A stretch of DNA of 64,000 nt from Trinickia caryophylli (GTDB lineage Bacteria; Pseudomonadota; Gammaproteobacteria; Burkholderiales; Burkholderiaceae). This document shows, one piece after another, positions 17,965 to 26,919 of the stretch. The translations under genes and the position numbers were made by a program. Below the pieces are notes generated by a model that saw only the letters and a program-made list of their open reading frames with translations, was not told the DNA's origin and searched no databases. Position 1 is the stretch's first letter; each line of letters opens with the position of its first letter. The DNA lies in assembly GCF_034424545.1 (NCBI RefSeq), contig NZ_CP139970.1, positions 2,418,001 to 2,482,000 on the forward strand. The letters are read 5' to 3'.

Positions 17965-18702
17965 GTGCTCGCTTCGCTCACCCAATCCCCGCTCGCCGCT
18001 TTCGGGCCGCAATGGGTCGCGGCGGGCTGCTTCGTGCTGACGATCGTCTTCTATGCATTCGGCAAGCGCCTGTATGCGCGGTTCAAGCGCCCGTGGCTCA
18101 CGCCGCTCGTGGTGGTGCCGGCGCTGCTCGCCGTGCTCGTGCTCGTCGCGCGGATCCCGTACGCGGTCTATTTTGCGGATACGCGCTGGCTCATGTGGCT
18201 GCTCGGCCCCGCGACCGTCGCCTTCGCCGTGCCGATCTACGAGTACCGAGAGCTCATGAAGCGTCACTGGCTGTCGCTCGCCGCGGGCGTGACGGTGGGC
18301 ATCGTCGTGGCCGTGGGCGGTTCGTTCGCGCTCGCCAAGCTCTTGCATCTGTCGCCTGACGTTGCGCGAAGTCTGCTCACGCGGTCGGTATCGACGCCGT
18401 TCGCGCTCGCGGTGTCGGACGAGATCCGCGCACCGAAGCAGTTGACCGCGCTTTTCGTCATCGCTACGGGCGTGACCGGCATGCTGCTCGGCGAACTCGT
18501 GCTGGCGTTGCTGCCGCTGCGCACGCGGCTCGCGCGCGGCGCGCTCTTTGGCGCCGCCGCGCATGGCGTGGGTACCGTCAAGGCCCGCGAGCTGGGCAGC
18601 GAGGAAGGCGTCATCGCCAGCCTCACGATGATGATCGCGGGTGTGGTCATGGTGCTCATCGCGCCGGCGATCGGCGCGATTTTCGGCAACGCGCTCGGCT
18701 GA
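17965..18702 (+). CDS. lrgB: LrgB/CidB-family membrane protein
   Basis: 245 residues, GTG start at 17965 with GGAG about 9 nt before it. Polytopic membrane protein. Family signatures are LLGPATVAFAVPIYEYRE, SVSTPFALAVSDEI and the C-terminal FGAAAHGVGTVKARELGSEEG. Partner of the upstream LrgA protein. Length is typical. Confidence 0.92.
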   Translation: MLASLTQSPLAAFGPQWVAAGCFVLTIVFYAFGKRLYARFKRPWLTPLVVVPALLAVLVLVARIPYAVYFADTRWLMWLLGPATVAFAVPIYEYRELMKRHWLSLAAGVTVGIVVAVGGSFALAKLLHLSPDVARSLLTRSVSTPFALAVSDEIRAPKQLTALFVIATGVTGMLLGELVLALLPLRTRLARGALFGAAAHGVGTVKARELGSEEGVIASLTMMIAGVVMVLIAPAIGAIFGNALG

Positions 18703-18785
18703 TCCGGATTGCCGGCGCGGCCCCCCGCGTCTCCTCGCGCCCGCTCGCGGCGGTGTTTTCCGGCATCGCGCGCGTCGGCTTTTTT

Positions 18786-18793
18786 GCTACAAT
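18786..18793 (+). promoter_or_regulatory. Extended -10 promoter for ahcY (TGCTACAAT region)
   Basis: TGCTACAAT ends at 18793, a TGn-extended -10 element eleven bases before the riboswitch. No good -35 is visible, as is common for extended -10 promoters. The predicted transcript would begin at or just before the aptamer. Confidence 0.55.
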
Positions 18794-18803
18794 CGCTGCG
18801 TTT

Positions 18804-18902
18804 CCGAGGAGCGTTGCGACGGACCACTCCGCCAGGCTCGGAAACTTCACTCGGACCCCCGGTGCGGCTTATGCCCCGGCGGCTCCCCTGAACGGCGCTC
18901 AC
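18804..18902 (+). ncRNA. S-adenosylhomocysteine (SAH) riboswitch
   Basis: The conserved blocks of the SAH riboswitch are present in order: CCGAGGAGCGTTGC (18804-18817), CAGGCTCGG (18833-18841) and AACGGCGCTCA (18891-18901). CCGAG can pair with CTCGG and GAGCG with CGCTC, with a variable GC-rich hairpin between. It precedes ahcY, the gene this class normally controls: SAH binding raises expression of the enzyme that removes SAH. The ribosome site (AAAGGAGGG) begins 25 nt after the aptamer. Confidence 0.93.
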
Positions 18903-18939
18903 GTCTATCTTCTAGATCCATCTTAGAAAGGAGGGCGTG

Positions 18940-20361
18940 ATGAACGCCGCAGTTTTCGAATCGAACGCGTCTCAGGATTTCGTCGTTGCCGACCTGTCGC
19001 TTGCCGACTGGGGCCGCAAAGAGCTCGACATCGCCGAGACCGAGATGCCCGGCCTCGTGCAGATCCGTGCCGAATACAAGGCCGCGCAGCCGCTGAAGGG
19101 CGCGCGCATTGCAGGCTCGCTGCATATGACGATCCAGACGGGCGTGCTGATCGAGACGCTCAAGGCGCTCGGTGCGGACGTGCGCTGGGCCTCGTGCAAT
19201 ATTTTCTCGACGCAGGATCATGCCGCCGCTGCGATCGCCAGGACGGGCACGCCCGTTTTCGCCTACAAGGGCGAGTCGCTCGACGAGTACTGGGAGTTCA
19301 CGCACCGCATCTTCGAATGGCCGAACGGTGAGTTCGCCAACATGATCCTCGACGACGGCGGCGACGCCACGCTGCTGTTGATCCTCGGCTCGAAGGCCGA
19401 GAACGACCGCAGCGTGATCGCCACGCCCACGAACGAAGAAGAAACGGCGCTCTACAAGTCGATCGAGCGCCACCTCGCGATCGACCCCACGTGGTATTCG
19501 AAGCGCCTTGCGCAGATCAAGGGCGTGACCGAGGAAACGACCACGGGCGTGCATCGTCTCTATCAAATGGAAAAGGACGGCCGTCTGCCGTTCCCGGCCA
19601 TCAACGTCAACGATTCGGTCACGAAGTCGAAGTTCGACAACCTGTACGGCTGCCGCGAATCGCTCGTCGACGGCATCAAGCGCGCGACCGACGTGATGAT
19701 CGCCGGCAAGGTGGCCGTCGTGGCGGGCTACGGCGACGTGGGCAAGGGCTGCGCGCAATCGCTGCGCGGCCTCGGCGCCACGGTATGGGTGACGGAAATC
19801 GACCCGATCTGCGCGCTTCAGGCCGCGATGGAAGGCTATCGCGTCGTGACGATGGAGTACGCGGCCGACAAGGCCGACATCTTCGTCACGGCCACCGGCA
19901 ACTACCACGTCATCAATCACGACCACATGAAGGCGATGCGCCACAACGCGATCGTCTGCAACATCGGTCACTTCGATTCGGAAATCGATGTCGCGTCGAC
20001 GCGCCAGTACACGTGGGAAAACATCAAGCCGCAGGTCGATCACATCGTGTTCCCCGACGGCAAGCGCATCATCCTGCTCGCGGAGGGGCGCCTCGTGAAC
20101 CTCGGCTGCGCCACGGGCCATCCGTCGTTCGTCATGTCGAATTCGTTCACGAACCAGACGCTCGCGCAAATCGAGCTCTTCACGCGCGGCGGCGAGTACG
20201 AGAAGAAGGTCTACGTGTTGCCGAAGCACCTCGACGAGAAGGTCGCACGCCTGCATCTCGAGCGCATCGGCGTGCAACTGACCGTGCTCAGCGACGACCA
20301 GGCGAAGTACATCGGCGTCGAGAAGAACGGTCCGTTCAAGCCGAATCATTATCGCTACTGA
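18940..20361 (+). CDS. ahcY: Adenosylhomocysteinase (S-adenosyl-L-homocysteine hydrolase)
   Basis: 473 residues. Cytosolic NAD+-dependent enzyme splitting S-adenosylhomocysteine to adenosine and homocysteine, which relieves product inhibition of methyltransferases. Visible are [13 protein letters not shown], the [13 protein letters not shown] active-site segment, the NAD-binding [14 protein letters not shown], and the C-terminal [10 protein letters not shown] ending typical of the family. A GTG lies directly before the ATG at 18940; the ATG has the better spacing to AAAGGAGGG. Controlled by the SAH riboswitch; followed by metF, which helps remethylate homocysteine. Confidence 0.98.
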   Translation: MNAAVFESNASQDFVVADLSLADWGRKELDIAETEMPGLVQIRAEYKAAQPLKGARIAGSLHMTIQTGVLIETLKALGADVRWASCNIFSTQDHAAAAIARTGTPVFAYKGESLDEYWEFTHRIFEWPNGEFANMILDDGGDATLLLILGSKAENDRSVIATPTNEEETALYKSIERHLAIDPTWYSKRLAQIKGVTEETTTGVHRLYQMEKDGRLPFPAINVNDSVTKSKFDNLYGCRESLVDGIKRATDVMIAGKVAVVAGYGDVGKGCAQSLRGLGATVWVTEIDPICALQAAMEGYRVVTMEYAADKADIFVTATGNYHVINHDHMKAMRHNAIVCNIGHFDSEIDVASTRQYTWENIKPQVDHIVFPDGKRIILLAEGRLVNLGCATGHPSFVMSNSFTNQTLAQIELFTRGGEYEKKVYVLPKHLDEKVARLHLERIGVQLTVLSDDQAKYIGVEKNGPFKPNHYRY

Positions 20362-20564
20362 TGATTGGCCGGCCTGCCGGCGCCTGTGGCATGCTTTGCC
20401 TCGAGCGGCCGGTGCCGCGGAGGCGGCGCGGCTTGTCGCGACGCCCGCGGGTAGGCCGGCGCATCGGCGCGTGGCCCGACCTCGCATGCCGGCGTATTGC
20501 CAGCATGCGGGTGCGTGGCCGCACGCACCGATAACCGAAACGCAGTCGAAAAGGAGCCACCCAA

Positions 20565-20918
20565 ATGACCGTGCTGCTGACCTGGCTGATCAACGCGCTC
20601 GCGCTTTTGATCATCACCTACCTCGTTCCGTCGATCCACGTGCGCAGCTTCGGCACGGCGCTCATCGTCGCGCTCGTGCTCGGGCTCATCAATGCGATCA
20701 TCCGCCCGGTGCTGATCGTGCTCACGTTGCCGGTGACGGTGCTCACACTCGGTCTGTTCATCCTCGTCGTCAACGCGCTGTGTTTCTGGATGGCCGCGTC
20801 GCTGCTCAAGGGCTTCGAGGTTTCGGGATTCTGGTCGGCCTTTTTCGGCTCCATCCTTTACAGCATCGTGTCGTGGCTGCTGTCGGCCGTCATTCTCGGC
20901 AATCGCAGCCTCGGCTGA
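20565..20918 (+). CDS. Phage-holin-4_2-like small membrane protein
   Basis: 117 residues, almost entirely hydrophobic, with four membrane segments. It resembles the widespread family of chromosomal four-helix proteins annotated as phage holin family 4 (LTWLINALALLIITYLVPSI, LINAIIRPVLIVLTLPVTVLTLG). AAGGAG precedes the ATG. It sits 13 bp before metF and is probably co-transcribed; its role is unknown and a true lytic function is unlikely. Confidence 0.85.
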   Translation: MTVLLTWLINALALLIITYLVPSIHVRSFGTALIVALVLGLINAIIRPVLIVLTLPVTVLTLGLFILVVNALCFWMAASLLKGFEVSGFWSAFFGSILYSIVSWLLSAVILGNRSLG

Positions 20919-20931
20919 TCACCGCCGCATC

Positions 20932-21774
20932 ATGAAGCCCATCGAAATTTCTTTCGAATTTTTCCCGCCCAAGACGCCCGAGGGCGTAGAGAAGCTGCGG
21001 GCCACGCGCGCGCAGCTCGCGCTGTTCAAGCCCAAGTTCGTCTCGGTCACGTTCGGCGCAGGCGGCTCGACGCAGCAGGGCACGCTCGATACCGTGCTCG
21101 AGATGGCGGCCGACGGCCTCGAAGCCGCGCCGCACCTGTCGTGCATCGGCTCCTCGAAGGAAAGCCTGCGCGCGATTCTCGAGCGCTATCGCAGTCACGG
21201 CATCCGCCATATCGTCGCATTGCGCGGCGATCTGCCCTCGGGCATGGGCGAGGTCGGCGAATTGCGCTATGCGTCGGAACTCGTCGCTTTCATCCGCGCC
21301 GAGTACGGCGACTGGTTCCGCATCGAAGTGGCGGGCTACCCCGAGTACCATCCGCAATCGCGTTCGCCGAAGCTCGATCTCGAGAACTTCGCGCGCAAGG
21401 TCAAGGCCGGCGCGGACGCGGCGATTACGCAGTACTTCTACAACGCCGATGCGTATTTCCGGTTCGTCGACGATGCGCGCAAGCTTGGCGTCGATGTACC
21501 GATCGTGCCGGGCATCATGCCGATCACGAACTATTCGCAGCTGATGCGCTTTTCCGATATGTGCGGCGCCGAAGTGCCGCGCTGGATCGCGCGCCGGCTC
21601 GAGAGCTTCGGCGACGACCGCGAGGCGATTCGTGCGTTCGGACTCGATGTCGTCACGCAACTGTGTGAACGTCTCGTCAGGGAAGGCGCGCCCGGTCTGC
21701 ATTTCTATACGCTGAACGCCGCCACGGCGTCGAAGGCCATTTGCGAGCGGCTTGGCTACGCGCGCGGCGTTTGA
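20932..21774 (+). CDS. metF: Methylenetetrahydrofolate reductase
   Basis: 280 residues. FAD enzyme reducing 5,10-methylene-THF to 5-methyl-THF for methionine synthesis. The TIM-barrel family starts as here: ISFEFFPPKTPEG. Also visible are SVTFGAGGST, HIVALRGDLPSG, the EVAGYPEYHPQS segment and AITQYFYNADAYFRF. The placement directly after ahcY links SAH hydrolysis to homocysteine remethylation. Length typical for a bacterial single-domain MetF. Confidence 0.97.
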   Translation: MKPIEISFEFFPPKTPEGVEKLRATRAQLALFKPKFVSVTFGAGGSTQQGTLDTVLEMAADGLEAAPHLSCIGSSKESLRAILERYRSHGIRHIVALRGDLPSGMGEVGELRYASELVAFIRAEYGDWFRIEVAGYPEYHPQSRSPKLDLENFARKVKAGADAAITQYFYNADAYFRFVDDARKLGVDVPIVPGIMPITNYSQLMRFSDMCGAEVPRWIARRLESFGDDREAIRAFGLDVVTQLCERLVREGAPGLHFYTLNAATASKAICERLGYARGV

Positions 21775-21982
21775 CGCCAGGCCTTCGGGCGGGCGCCTCG
21801 CTTTGCTGCCCGCGCCAGCCGCGTCGAAGCTGGCGCACCGCTTGCGCGCGGGCGTGTTCCATCGGTTTCGGTTGCCTCGAATGATGAAGCGCCGGCAGGT
21901 GCGTTGGCGGGCTCGGCCCGCCGCGCGCATCGGACCGGCGCCCTTGCGACCTGTCTCGGGGGCGTGTCGATAAGGAGCCGCG

Positions 21983-23635
21983 ATGCCCAGCCGTGTCCTG
22001 CCGTTTTCCGTCAAGCGCTTCGCCGGTCTGGCGGCGCGCATGTCGATCCTCGTTGTCACCGCATGCGCGGCGTTCGCCTGGCTCGATGCGCATGCGGCTG
22101 AGCCCCCGGCGAAAACGCTCGTGTATTGCTCGGATGCGAGCCCGGCCGGCTTCGATACCGCGCAATACACGACAAGCGTCGAAAATTCGGCTGCGGGCTA
22201 CACCGTCTATGACCGGCTGCTCGAATTCGAGCATGGCGGCACGAGAGTCGAGCCGGGCCTCGCCGAGTCCTGGGACATTTCCCCCGACGGCAAGCGCTAT
22301 ACGTTTCATCTGCGCCGCGGCGTGAAGTTTCAGACGACGGCGTACTTCACGCCCACACGCGAGTTCGACGCGGATGACGTCATGCTGACGTTCGAGCGCA
22401 TGCTCGATCCCGACAATGCATTGCGCAAGGCGTATCCCGTATCGTTTCCGTACGTCGTCGATCTCGGGCTCGACAAGAACATCGCGAAAATCGAAAAGCT
22501 CGACCCCTACACGGTCCGCTTCACGTTGAAGGCCGTCGATGCGCCCTTTTTGTCCGAACTTGCGATGCCATTCACTTCGGTGCTGTCGGCCGAATACGCC
22601 GAACAGTTGATGACGGCGGGCAAGGCCGCCGATCTGAACCGCTATCCGGTCGGCACCGGGCCTTTCGTTTTCCGCGGCTATACGAAGGACGCGTCGATCC
22701 GCTTCGACGGCAATCGCGATTATTGGAAGCCGGGCGTCGTGCGCCTTGCCAAGCTCATCTTCGAGATCACTCCGGATGCGGGCGTACGAGAAGAGAAGCT
22801 GCGCCGCAACGAGTGCCAGGTGATGACCTACCCGCGCCCGGCCGACGTGGCGGCGCTGAAAGCCGATTCCCGCCTGCAGGTGCCCTCGCAGGTCGGTTTC
22901 AATCTCGGGTATCTGGCGTACAACACGACGAGAAAGCCGCTCGACAACGTGGATGTACGGCGTGCGCTCGACATGGCCATCGACAAGCAGGCGATCGTCG
23001 AGATGGTCTATCAGGGCGCCGCGCAGGTGGCGAGCCACCCGATGCCGCCCACGCAATGGTCCTACGATCCGACGGTGAAGGACGCGCCGCGCGACATCGC
23101 GCAAGCGAAGCGCCTGCTGGAGAAGGCGGGGTTGAAGGACGGCTTCGAGTTGACGCTGTGGGCCATGCCGGTTCAGCGCGCGTACAACCCGAACGCGCGG
23201 CTCATGGCCGAGATGATCCAGGCCGATTGGGCGAAGATCGGCGTCAAGGCGAGAATCGTGAGCTACGAATGGGGCGAATACGTGAAGCGTGCGCGTGCCG
23301 GTGAGCACGACGCGGCGCTGCTCGGGTGGACCGGCGACAACGGCGACCCGGACAACTGGCTCGGTGTGCTGCTCGGCTGCGCGTCCGTGAAGGGCGGCAA
23401 TTTCGCCAAGTGGTGCTACAAGCCCTTCGACGATCTGATCGTCAAGGCCCGCGAGACGACCGCTCCGGCCGAGCGTGCCGCGCTGTATATGCGCGCACAA
23501 CGGATTTTCGCTGAACAACGGCCGTTCACGCCGATCGCGCACTCGGTCGTCTATCAGCCGATGCGCAAGGAGGTGACCGGGTTCAAGATCGATCCGTTTG
23601 GGCCGACGCAGTTTTGGAATGTGGGATTGCGGTAG
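21983..23635 (+). CDS. dppA: Dipeptide-type ABC transporter substrate-binding protein, copy 1
   Basis: 550 residues, SBP_bac_5 family. The N-terminal signal peptide ends near AHAAEPPAKT. The mature protein begins KTLVYCSDASPAGFDTAQYTTS, typical of DppA. It is clearly paralogous to the second binding protein downstream (WTGDNGDPDNWLG and many shared blocks). Probably binds di- or oligopeptides in the periplasm. RBS AAGGAG. Its last 132 bp are repeated at 28481-28612, beyond an inserted islet, so its present 3' end may have been supplied or duplicated by that event. Confidence 0.93.
   Translation: MPSRVLPFSVKRFAGLAARMSILVVTACAAFAWLDAHAAEPPAKTLVYCSDASPAGFDTAQYTTSVENSAAGYTVYDRLLEFEHGGTRVEPGLAESWDISPDGKRYTFHLRRGVKFQTTAYFTPTREFDADDVMLTFERMLDPDNALRKAYPVSFPYVVDLGLDKNIAKIEKLDPYTVRFTLKAVDAPFLSELAMPFTSVLSAEYAEQLMTAGKAADLNRYPVGTGPFVFRGYTKDASIRFDGNRDYWKPGVVRLAKLIFEITPDAGVREEKLRRNECQVMTYPRPADVAALKADSRLQVPSQVGFNLGYLAYNTTRKPLDNVDVRRALDMAIDKQAIVEMVYQGAAQVASHPMPPTQWSYDPTVKDAPRDIAQAKRLLEKAGLKDGFELTLWAMPVQRAYNPNARLMAEMIQADWAKIGVKARIVSYEWGEYVKRARAGEHDAALLGWTGDNGDPDNWLGVLLGCASVKGGNFAKWCYKPFDDLIVKARETTAPAERAALYMRAQRIFAEQRPFTPIAHSVVYQPMRKEVTGFKIDPFGPTQFWNVGLR
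23498..23629 (+). repeat. Direct repeat, left copy (3' end of dppA copy 1)
   Basis: 132 bp that recur at 28481-28612 with 5 mismatches, 4 of them synonymous; the fifth changes Asn to Ser. The copies are 4983 bp apart and flank the low-G+C islet. Similarity stops at the stop codon. Confidence 0.95.
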
Positions 23636-23706
23636 GCGAGCGGCGCGACCAACGCTTTGCGGCATCATCGTAATCCCGATCTACCTCGGATCGAGGGTGC
23701 CCTACA

Positions 23707-24915
23707 TCACGAGCTTAGCCCTATCGTCCGTTCCGGATTGACGATATTCAGCAGCAGTGCGCTTGCGCACCCTAGCAAGCCAGACACGACCAGGAGAGCC
23801 GGAGAGGGGACACCGCTGCCAACGGCGAATCCGAGTATTGCCACACTGGCGGCCGACGCGATTCGTGAGCAAGTCTTTGACCACGCGCAATATTCAATAA
23901 AGTCTGGCCCTCGAACACCTGCAATCACTATTTTTTGGATCGACTGTATCTCGAAGCCGTATAAGATGCCCATGATCGCGCAGAGAATCAGTGTCAGCCA
24001 ATTTTCGTTCGTGATGCCGACGGCGATGGTCGCGGTAGCGGACAGTGTAATGATCACGACGATGTGACGAATTTCCTTGGCCGGTACAACGGTATCACCG
24101 GCTATCATCACCGCGATCTGGTAGCTAAAAAACAGCGCGTAAAATATGGTGAGGCTGTTGAGTGAGAAATTGGATTCGCCTTGAAGCTCGATGGCAAGAA
24201 GGTACGTAATTCCGGAGAATGAAAAATTGACGGTCAATTGATAGAGTAGCCCCCAGCGCATTAACTTATTTCTGAACACGCCTATGCCGCTATAAAGGCG
24301 AGTGGTGTCGCCTTGCTTGCGTGCGGAAAGTGTATTATTTGCTTGGGGCGCGAGCCGAGCGCGGAGCATATAAAACGACCCGACGGAAAAAGCTGCTAGG
24401 AGCGGTAGCGCTCCGTCTGGCGATAGATGTCCTTGATTAAGCTTCAGGGCGATGGCCGGAGCGATGGCGAGAGATCCCCGCGCGATAATATTTTGGATGC
24501 TTGCCTGTTGTGTTAGATCAATGCCGAATGCATCCCTCGCCAAGAATTGGAGATCGGAGCTCATCGTGCCATCGATGATCGCGGCAAGCTTGAATGTTAA
24601 AAACAGGCTGATGGCAATATGAAACTGCCCTCGTGTCAGAGATTCAACGGCCGCGATCCAGATGCAGGTCGCTGCAGGGCGAATAATCGAGCATAACACG
24701 AGCCTCTGTCGCTGCGTGCATAGCGACGCGACTGCGGCTCCGGGCAAAGCGAGCGTGAGCTTTAAAAGTGAGTCTGCGACCGGAACTGCTGCAGCCAACT
24801 CATAGCGGCCTTCCATTGCAAAGAAAATAAGAAATATTTGTGTGATAACTACATCTAATGCCAAATGAAGGCTGAGGAATGTGCCGGTGGCGATCTTGAG
24901 CATGCGGCTTATCAA
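23707..24915 (-). CDS. MFS-type 12-helix membrane transporter (putative peptide exporter)
   Basis: 402 residues from a TTG at 24915 whose A-sharing overlap (TTGA) with the upstream stop suggests coupling; an ATG at 24903 is the alternative. About twelve hydrophobic segments are visible with a long polar loop in the middle (around residues 185-210), the layout of a major-facilitator protein. I recognise no specific subfamily. It is last in the operon after the HExxH and YcaO-like genes, so export of the finished peptide or self-immunity is the likely role. Codon use is more AT-rich than in neighbouring core genes. Confidence 0.6.
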   Translation of the reverse strand: MISRMLKIATGTFLSLHLALDVVITQIFLIFFAMEGRYELAAAVPVADSLLKLTLALPGAAVASLCTQRQRLVLCSIIRPAATCIWIAAVESLTRGQFHIAISLFLTFKLAAIIDGTMSSDLQFLARDAFGIDLTQQASIQNIIARGSLAIAPAIALKLNQGHLSPDGALPLLAAFSVGSFYMLRARLAPQANNTLSARKQGDTTRLYSGIGVFRNKLMRWGLLYQLTVNFSFSGITYLLAIELQGESNFSLNSLTIFYALFFSYQIAVMIAGDTVVPAKEIRHIVVIITLSATATIAVGITNENWLTLILCAIMGILYGFEIQSIQKIVIAGVRGPDFIEYCAWSKTCSRIASAASVAILGFAVGSGVPSPALLVVSGLLGCASALLLNIVNPERTIGLSS

Positions 24916-25853
24916 AAAATCGGGAGCACCGGGACGTCGGTGTTGTGATTATGGAATTGCCTAGGCGTAAGCAGATCCTTTGTTGATGCGCGTGCCGCAT
25001 GGAACTCACCTAAGACGCTAAACGAATAGACCGACGGCACTAGGGGAATCGTGTGAGCGCTAGCCGGGTGCGAGCTCAGAGACAAGAAGTAGCGCTTGCG
25101 CTCGTGGAATTGTTCTCTATCTCGCAGCGACAGGATATTGCTTCTTGCGGCGACCGTCGCCGCGTACCCGCTTCGTTCCAGTTTGGCATCCTCGTATGCA
25201 ACCGCTACTTCGCCGACCGCGTGCGAGCATGCGGCAATCAGCGAGTTCCGTATCCCTGCCCCGATAGCAAAAAAGGGAAGCTCCTCGGATTCAGCGGTCG
25301 CAATCACCAGGAAACCCTCTATCGGAACCTCAAGGCGATAAGCCCGCAGGTGAACGTCTGACGCACGCCCCGATGAACGAGCCTGCCAGATTGGCCTCAT
25401 GCCAACGGAGCGCCGGTACCACATCTCGCAGCAATAGTGGCGCTCGAGTACCTCGTTTCGGGCATGGGCTACGGCACGGTGACAGTCGGTGTGTATTGCA
25501 CACCCGTTGCCGTGCAATGCAGCGCCATGCAACGACGCACCGAGAAGTATGTCCTCCGTCGCCAGGGATGCCAACCGCGGGGAGCTGATAGCTGAGTGCT
25601 CGTATAGTTCGACGTCCTCGCCGAGAATCGGTTTCGCGGGATGGAATGCAAGGTGTTCGATCATTTCGAACGTTGCTTTCCATTCGCTGAGGTTCCGGTT
25701 GAAGTCAGATGCAAACCCAAATATCGGTAACCTCGCAGAAAACGCCGTTTTGATTGAGACCGCAGCACGAGAAAGCCATAATCCGGAGACGATCGAGCTC
25801 TCTGTCGAAGCGAGTGTCGCAGCGTCCAAAATCCCTTGCTTAGTTGACGGCAT
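24912..25853 (-). CDS. Divergent YcaO-like protein
   Basis: 313 residues from the ATG at 25853, with GGAG 7 nt upstream (a TTG at 25859 is possible). The region LLGASLHGAALHGNG followed by AVAHARNEVLERH (about 104-139) resembles the YcaO ATP-site block with its ExxER motif. AIGAGIRNSLIAACSHAVGEV (about 196-216) resembles the later YcaO segment. It is shorter than usual YcaO domains, and no proline-rich C-terminal tail is seen. YcaO enzymes use ATP to activate peptide amides for azoline, amidine or thioamide formation. The start overlaps the upstream HExxH gene by 14 bp. The assignment by eye is tentative. Confidence 0.45.
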   Translation of the reverse strand: MPSTKQGILDAATLASTESSIVSGLWLSRAAVSIKTAFSARLPIFGFASDFNRNLSEWKATFEMIEHLAFHPAKPILGEDVELYEHSAISSPRLASLATEDILLGASLHGAALHGNGCAIHTDCHRAVAHARNEVLERHYCCEMWYRRSVGMRPIWQARSSGRASDVHLRAYRLEVPIEGFLVIATAESEELPFFAIGAGIRNSLIAACSHAVGEVAVAYEDAKLERSGYAATVAARSNILSLRDREQFHERKRYFLSLSSHPASAHTIPLVPSVYSFSVLGEFHAARASTKDLLTPRQFHNHNTDVPVLPIF

Positions 25854-26919
25854 TAACAAGCTCCTTCAATCTAAGGAATCTTGCTTCTCCGGCACCGCAC
25901 CGGTGCGGCTGCTTGCGATCAAAATCAAACTTCCTTAACTGAGATAGCTGAATAATGCGGTCGGTAAGTTCTATCATTGATGAGGTGAGCTGCCTGCCCA
26001 TCGGAGTAAGAGACGCATGGTGCTCGATCGTCTCGAGTCCTCTGATTGCCTCATCAGTCACTTCGGCAAGTAGCTTGATATACCTTTCGTCGCAAGTTTT
26101 ATCGTAAATCTCTCGAAATGAAAGGGCCATACGCGAAGCGACGAACGTGGCGTGAAATACGCCGTACATGGGACGAGGGTCCGATCTCAGCGGTGATGCA
26201 AACGTTGCCGCTTTGTCGTTCAGCACGATCGGATCTGCTGCCATGAGACAGTTTAAGTACGTGTGCGACGCCTCATGCACGATATGCTCAACGTAGTACA
26301 AGTCAGGAGACAAACACGGACGTGGCGTACGTATATAGATCTCACCAAACACGGTCGTGTCAGTGAGCCCTTGTGTGATTTTTCCGGAGAACAACTTGAT
26401 CGATCGAACCAAGCTTATTATCTCGGTATGCATCTCGGGCTGATGGAGATAAAGGATGTTCAGCGCATTTTCGATGTGCCCTCTATGCGATAATTCCTCT
26501 TGTTCGGTGAGGGGCTCGGCTATTGCGTCAAGGCCGGTCTCCTTCCGCGCCACTTGCGTCGCTCGGCAGATTGCTTGGCCCTCCCAGCTGTCGGTGCCTA
26601 TCGATTCTATCTGAAGCTTATGGCTGATTGGCGCTCCATCGAGTACATGGACAAGCTTGCGCGCAATTATGCGTGAAGTGTCGAGGTCGCCTTGCCGCAT
26701 CGCGTGAATTAATACGTTATGAAGATAATGAACCTCGACCGGTAAACCTGCAGAAGATGAAATTTTCATCTCAATGTCATCGAGACTTGACGCGCCGAAG
26801 TCGAAAGTTGCGGGTAAGCAGCGAAGCAAATGCAGTATGCTGCGTTGCATTCTGAGCGTGTGCGTGCGGAGCGCTGCGATTGCGGATTTCGAGTTTGGAT
26901 AGATGTCGAAAATAATCAT
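25840..26919 (-). CDS. HExxH-motif protein (putative peptide-modifying hydroxylase), copy 2
   Basis: 359 residues from the ATG at 26919, which overlaps the upstream stop as ATGA. The motif EHIVHEASHTYLN (HEASH at about 215-219) is followed by a conserved SPLRSDPRPMYGVFHATF block. This pair of features matches the family described as HEXXH-motif domain or alpha-ketoglutarate HExxH-type peptide beta-hydroxylase, found beside RiPP precursors. It is clearly paralogous to the next gene upstream. The N-terminal half is helical and probably serves peptide recognition. Function as a hydroxylase is inferred from the family. Confidence 0.65.
   Translation of the reverse strand: MIIFDIYPNSKSAIAALRTHTLRMQRSILHLLRCLPATFDFGASSLDDIEMKISSSAGLPVEVHYLHNVLIHAMRQGDLDTSRIIARKLVHVLDGAPISHKLQIESIGTDSWEGQAICRATQVARKETGLDAIAEPLTEQEELSHRGHIENALNILYLHQPEMHTEIISLVRSIKLFSGKITQGLTDTTVFGEIYIRTPRPCLSPDLYYVEHIVHEASHTYLNCLMAADPIVLNDKAATFASPLRSDPRPMYGVFHATFVASRMALSFREIYDKTCDERYIKLLAEVTDEAIRGLETIEHHASLTPMGRQLTSSMIELTDRIIQLSQLRKFDFDRKQPHRCGAGEARFLRLKELVNAVN

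Noticed and set aside
18847..20487. 546-codon minus-strand frame over ahcY
   Set aside because: Antisense to ahcY and to the riboswitch end; no domain.
20565..20918. Phage remnant because of the holin-like protein
   Set aside because: No other phage gene is near; this four-helix family is a common chromosomal neighbour of metF in related bacteria.
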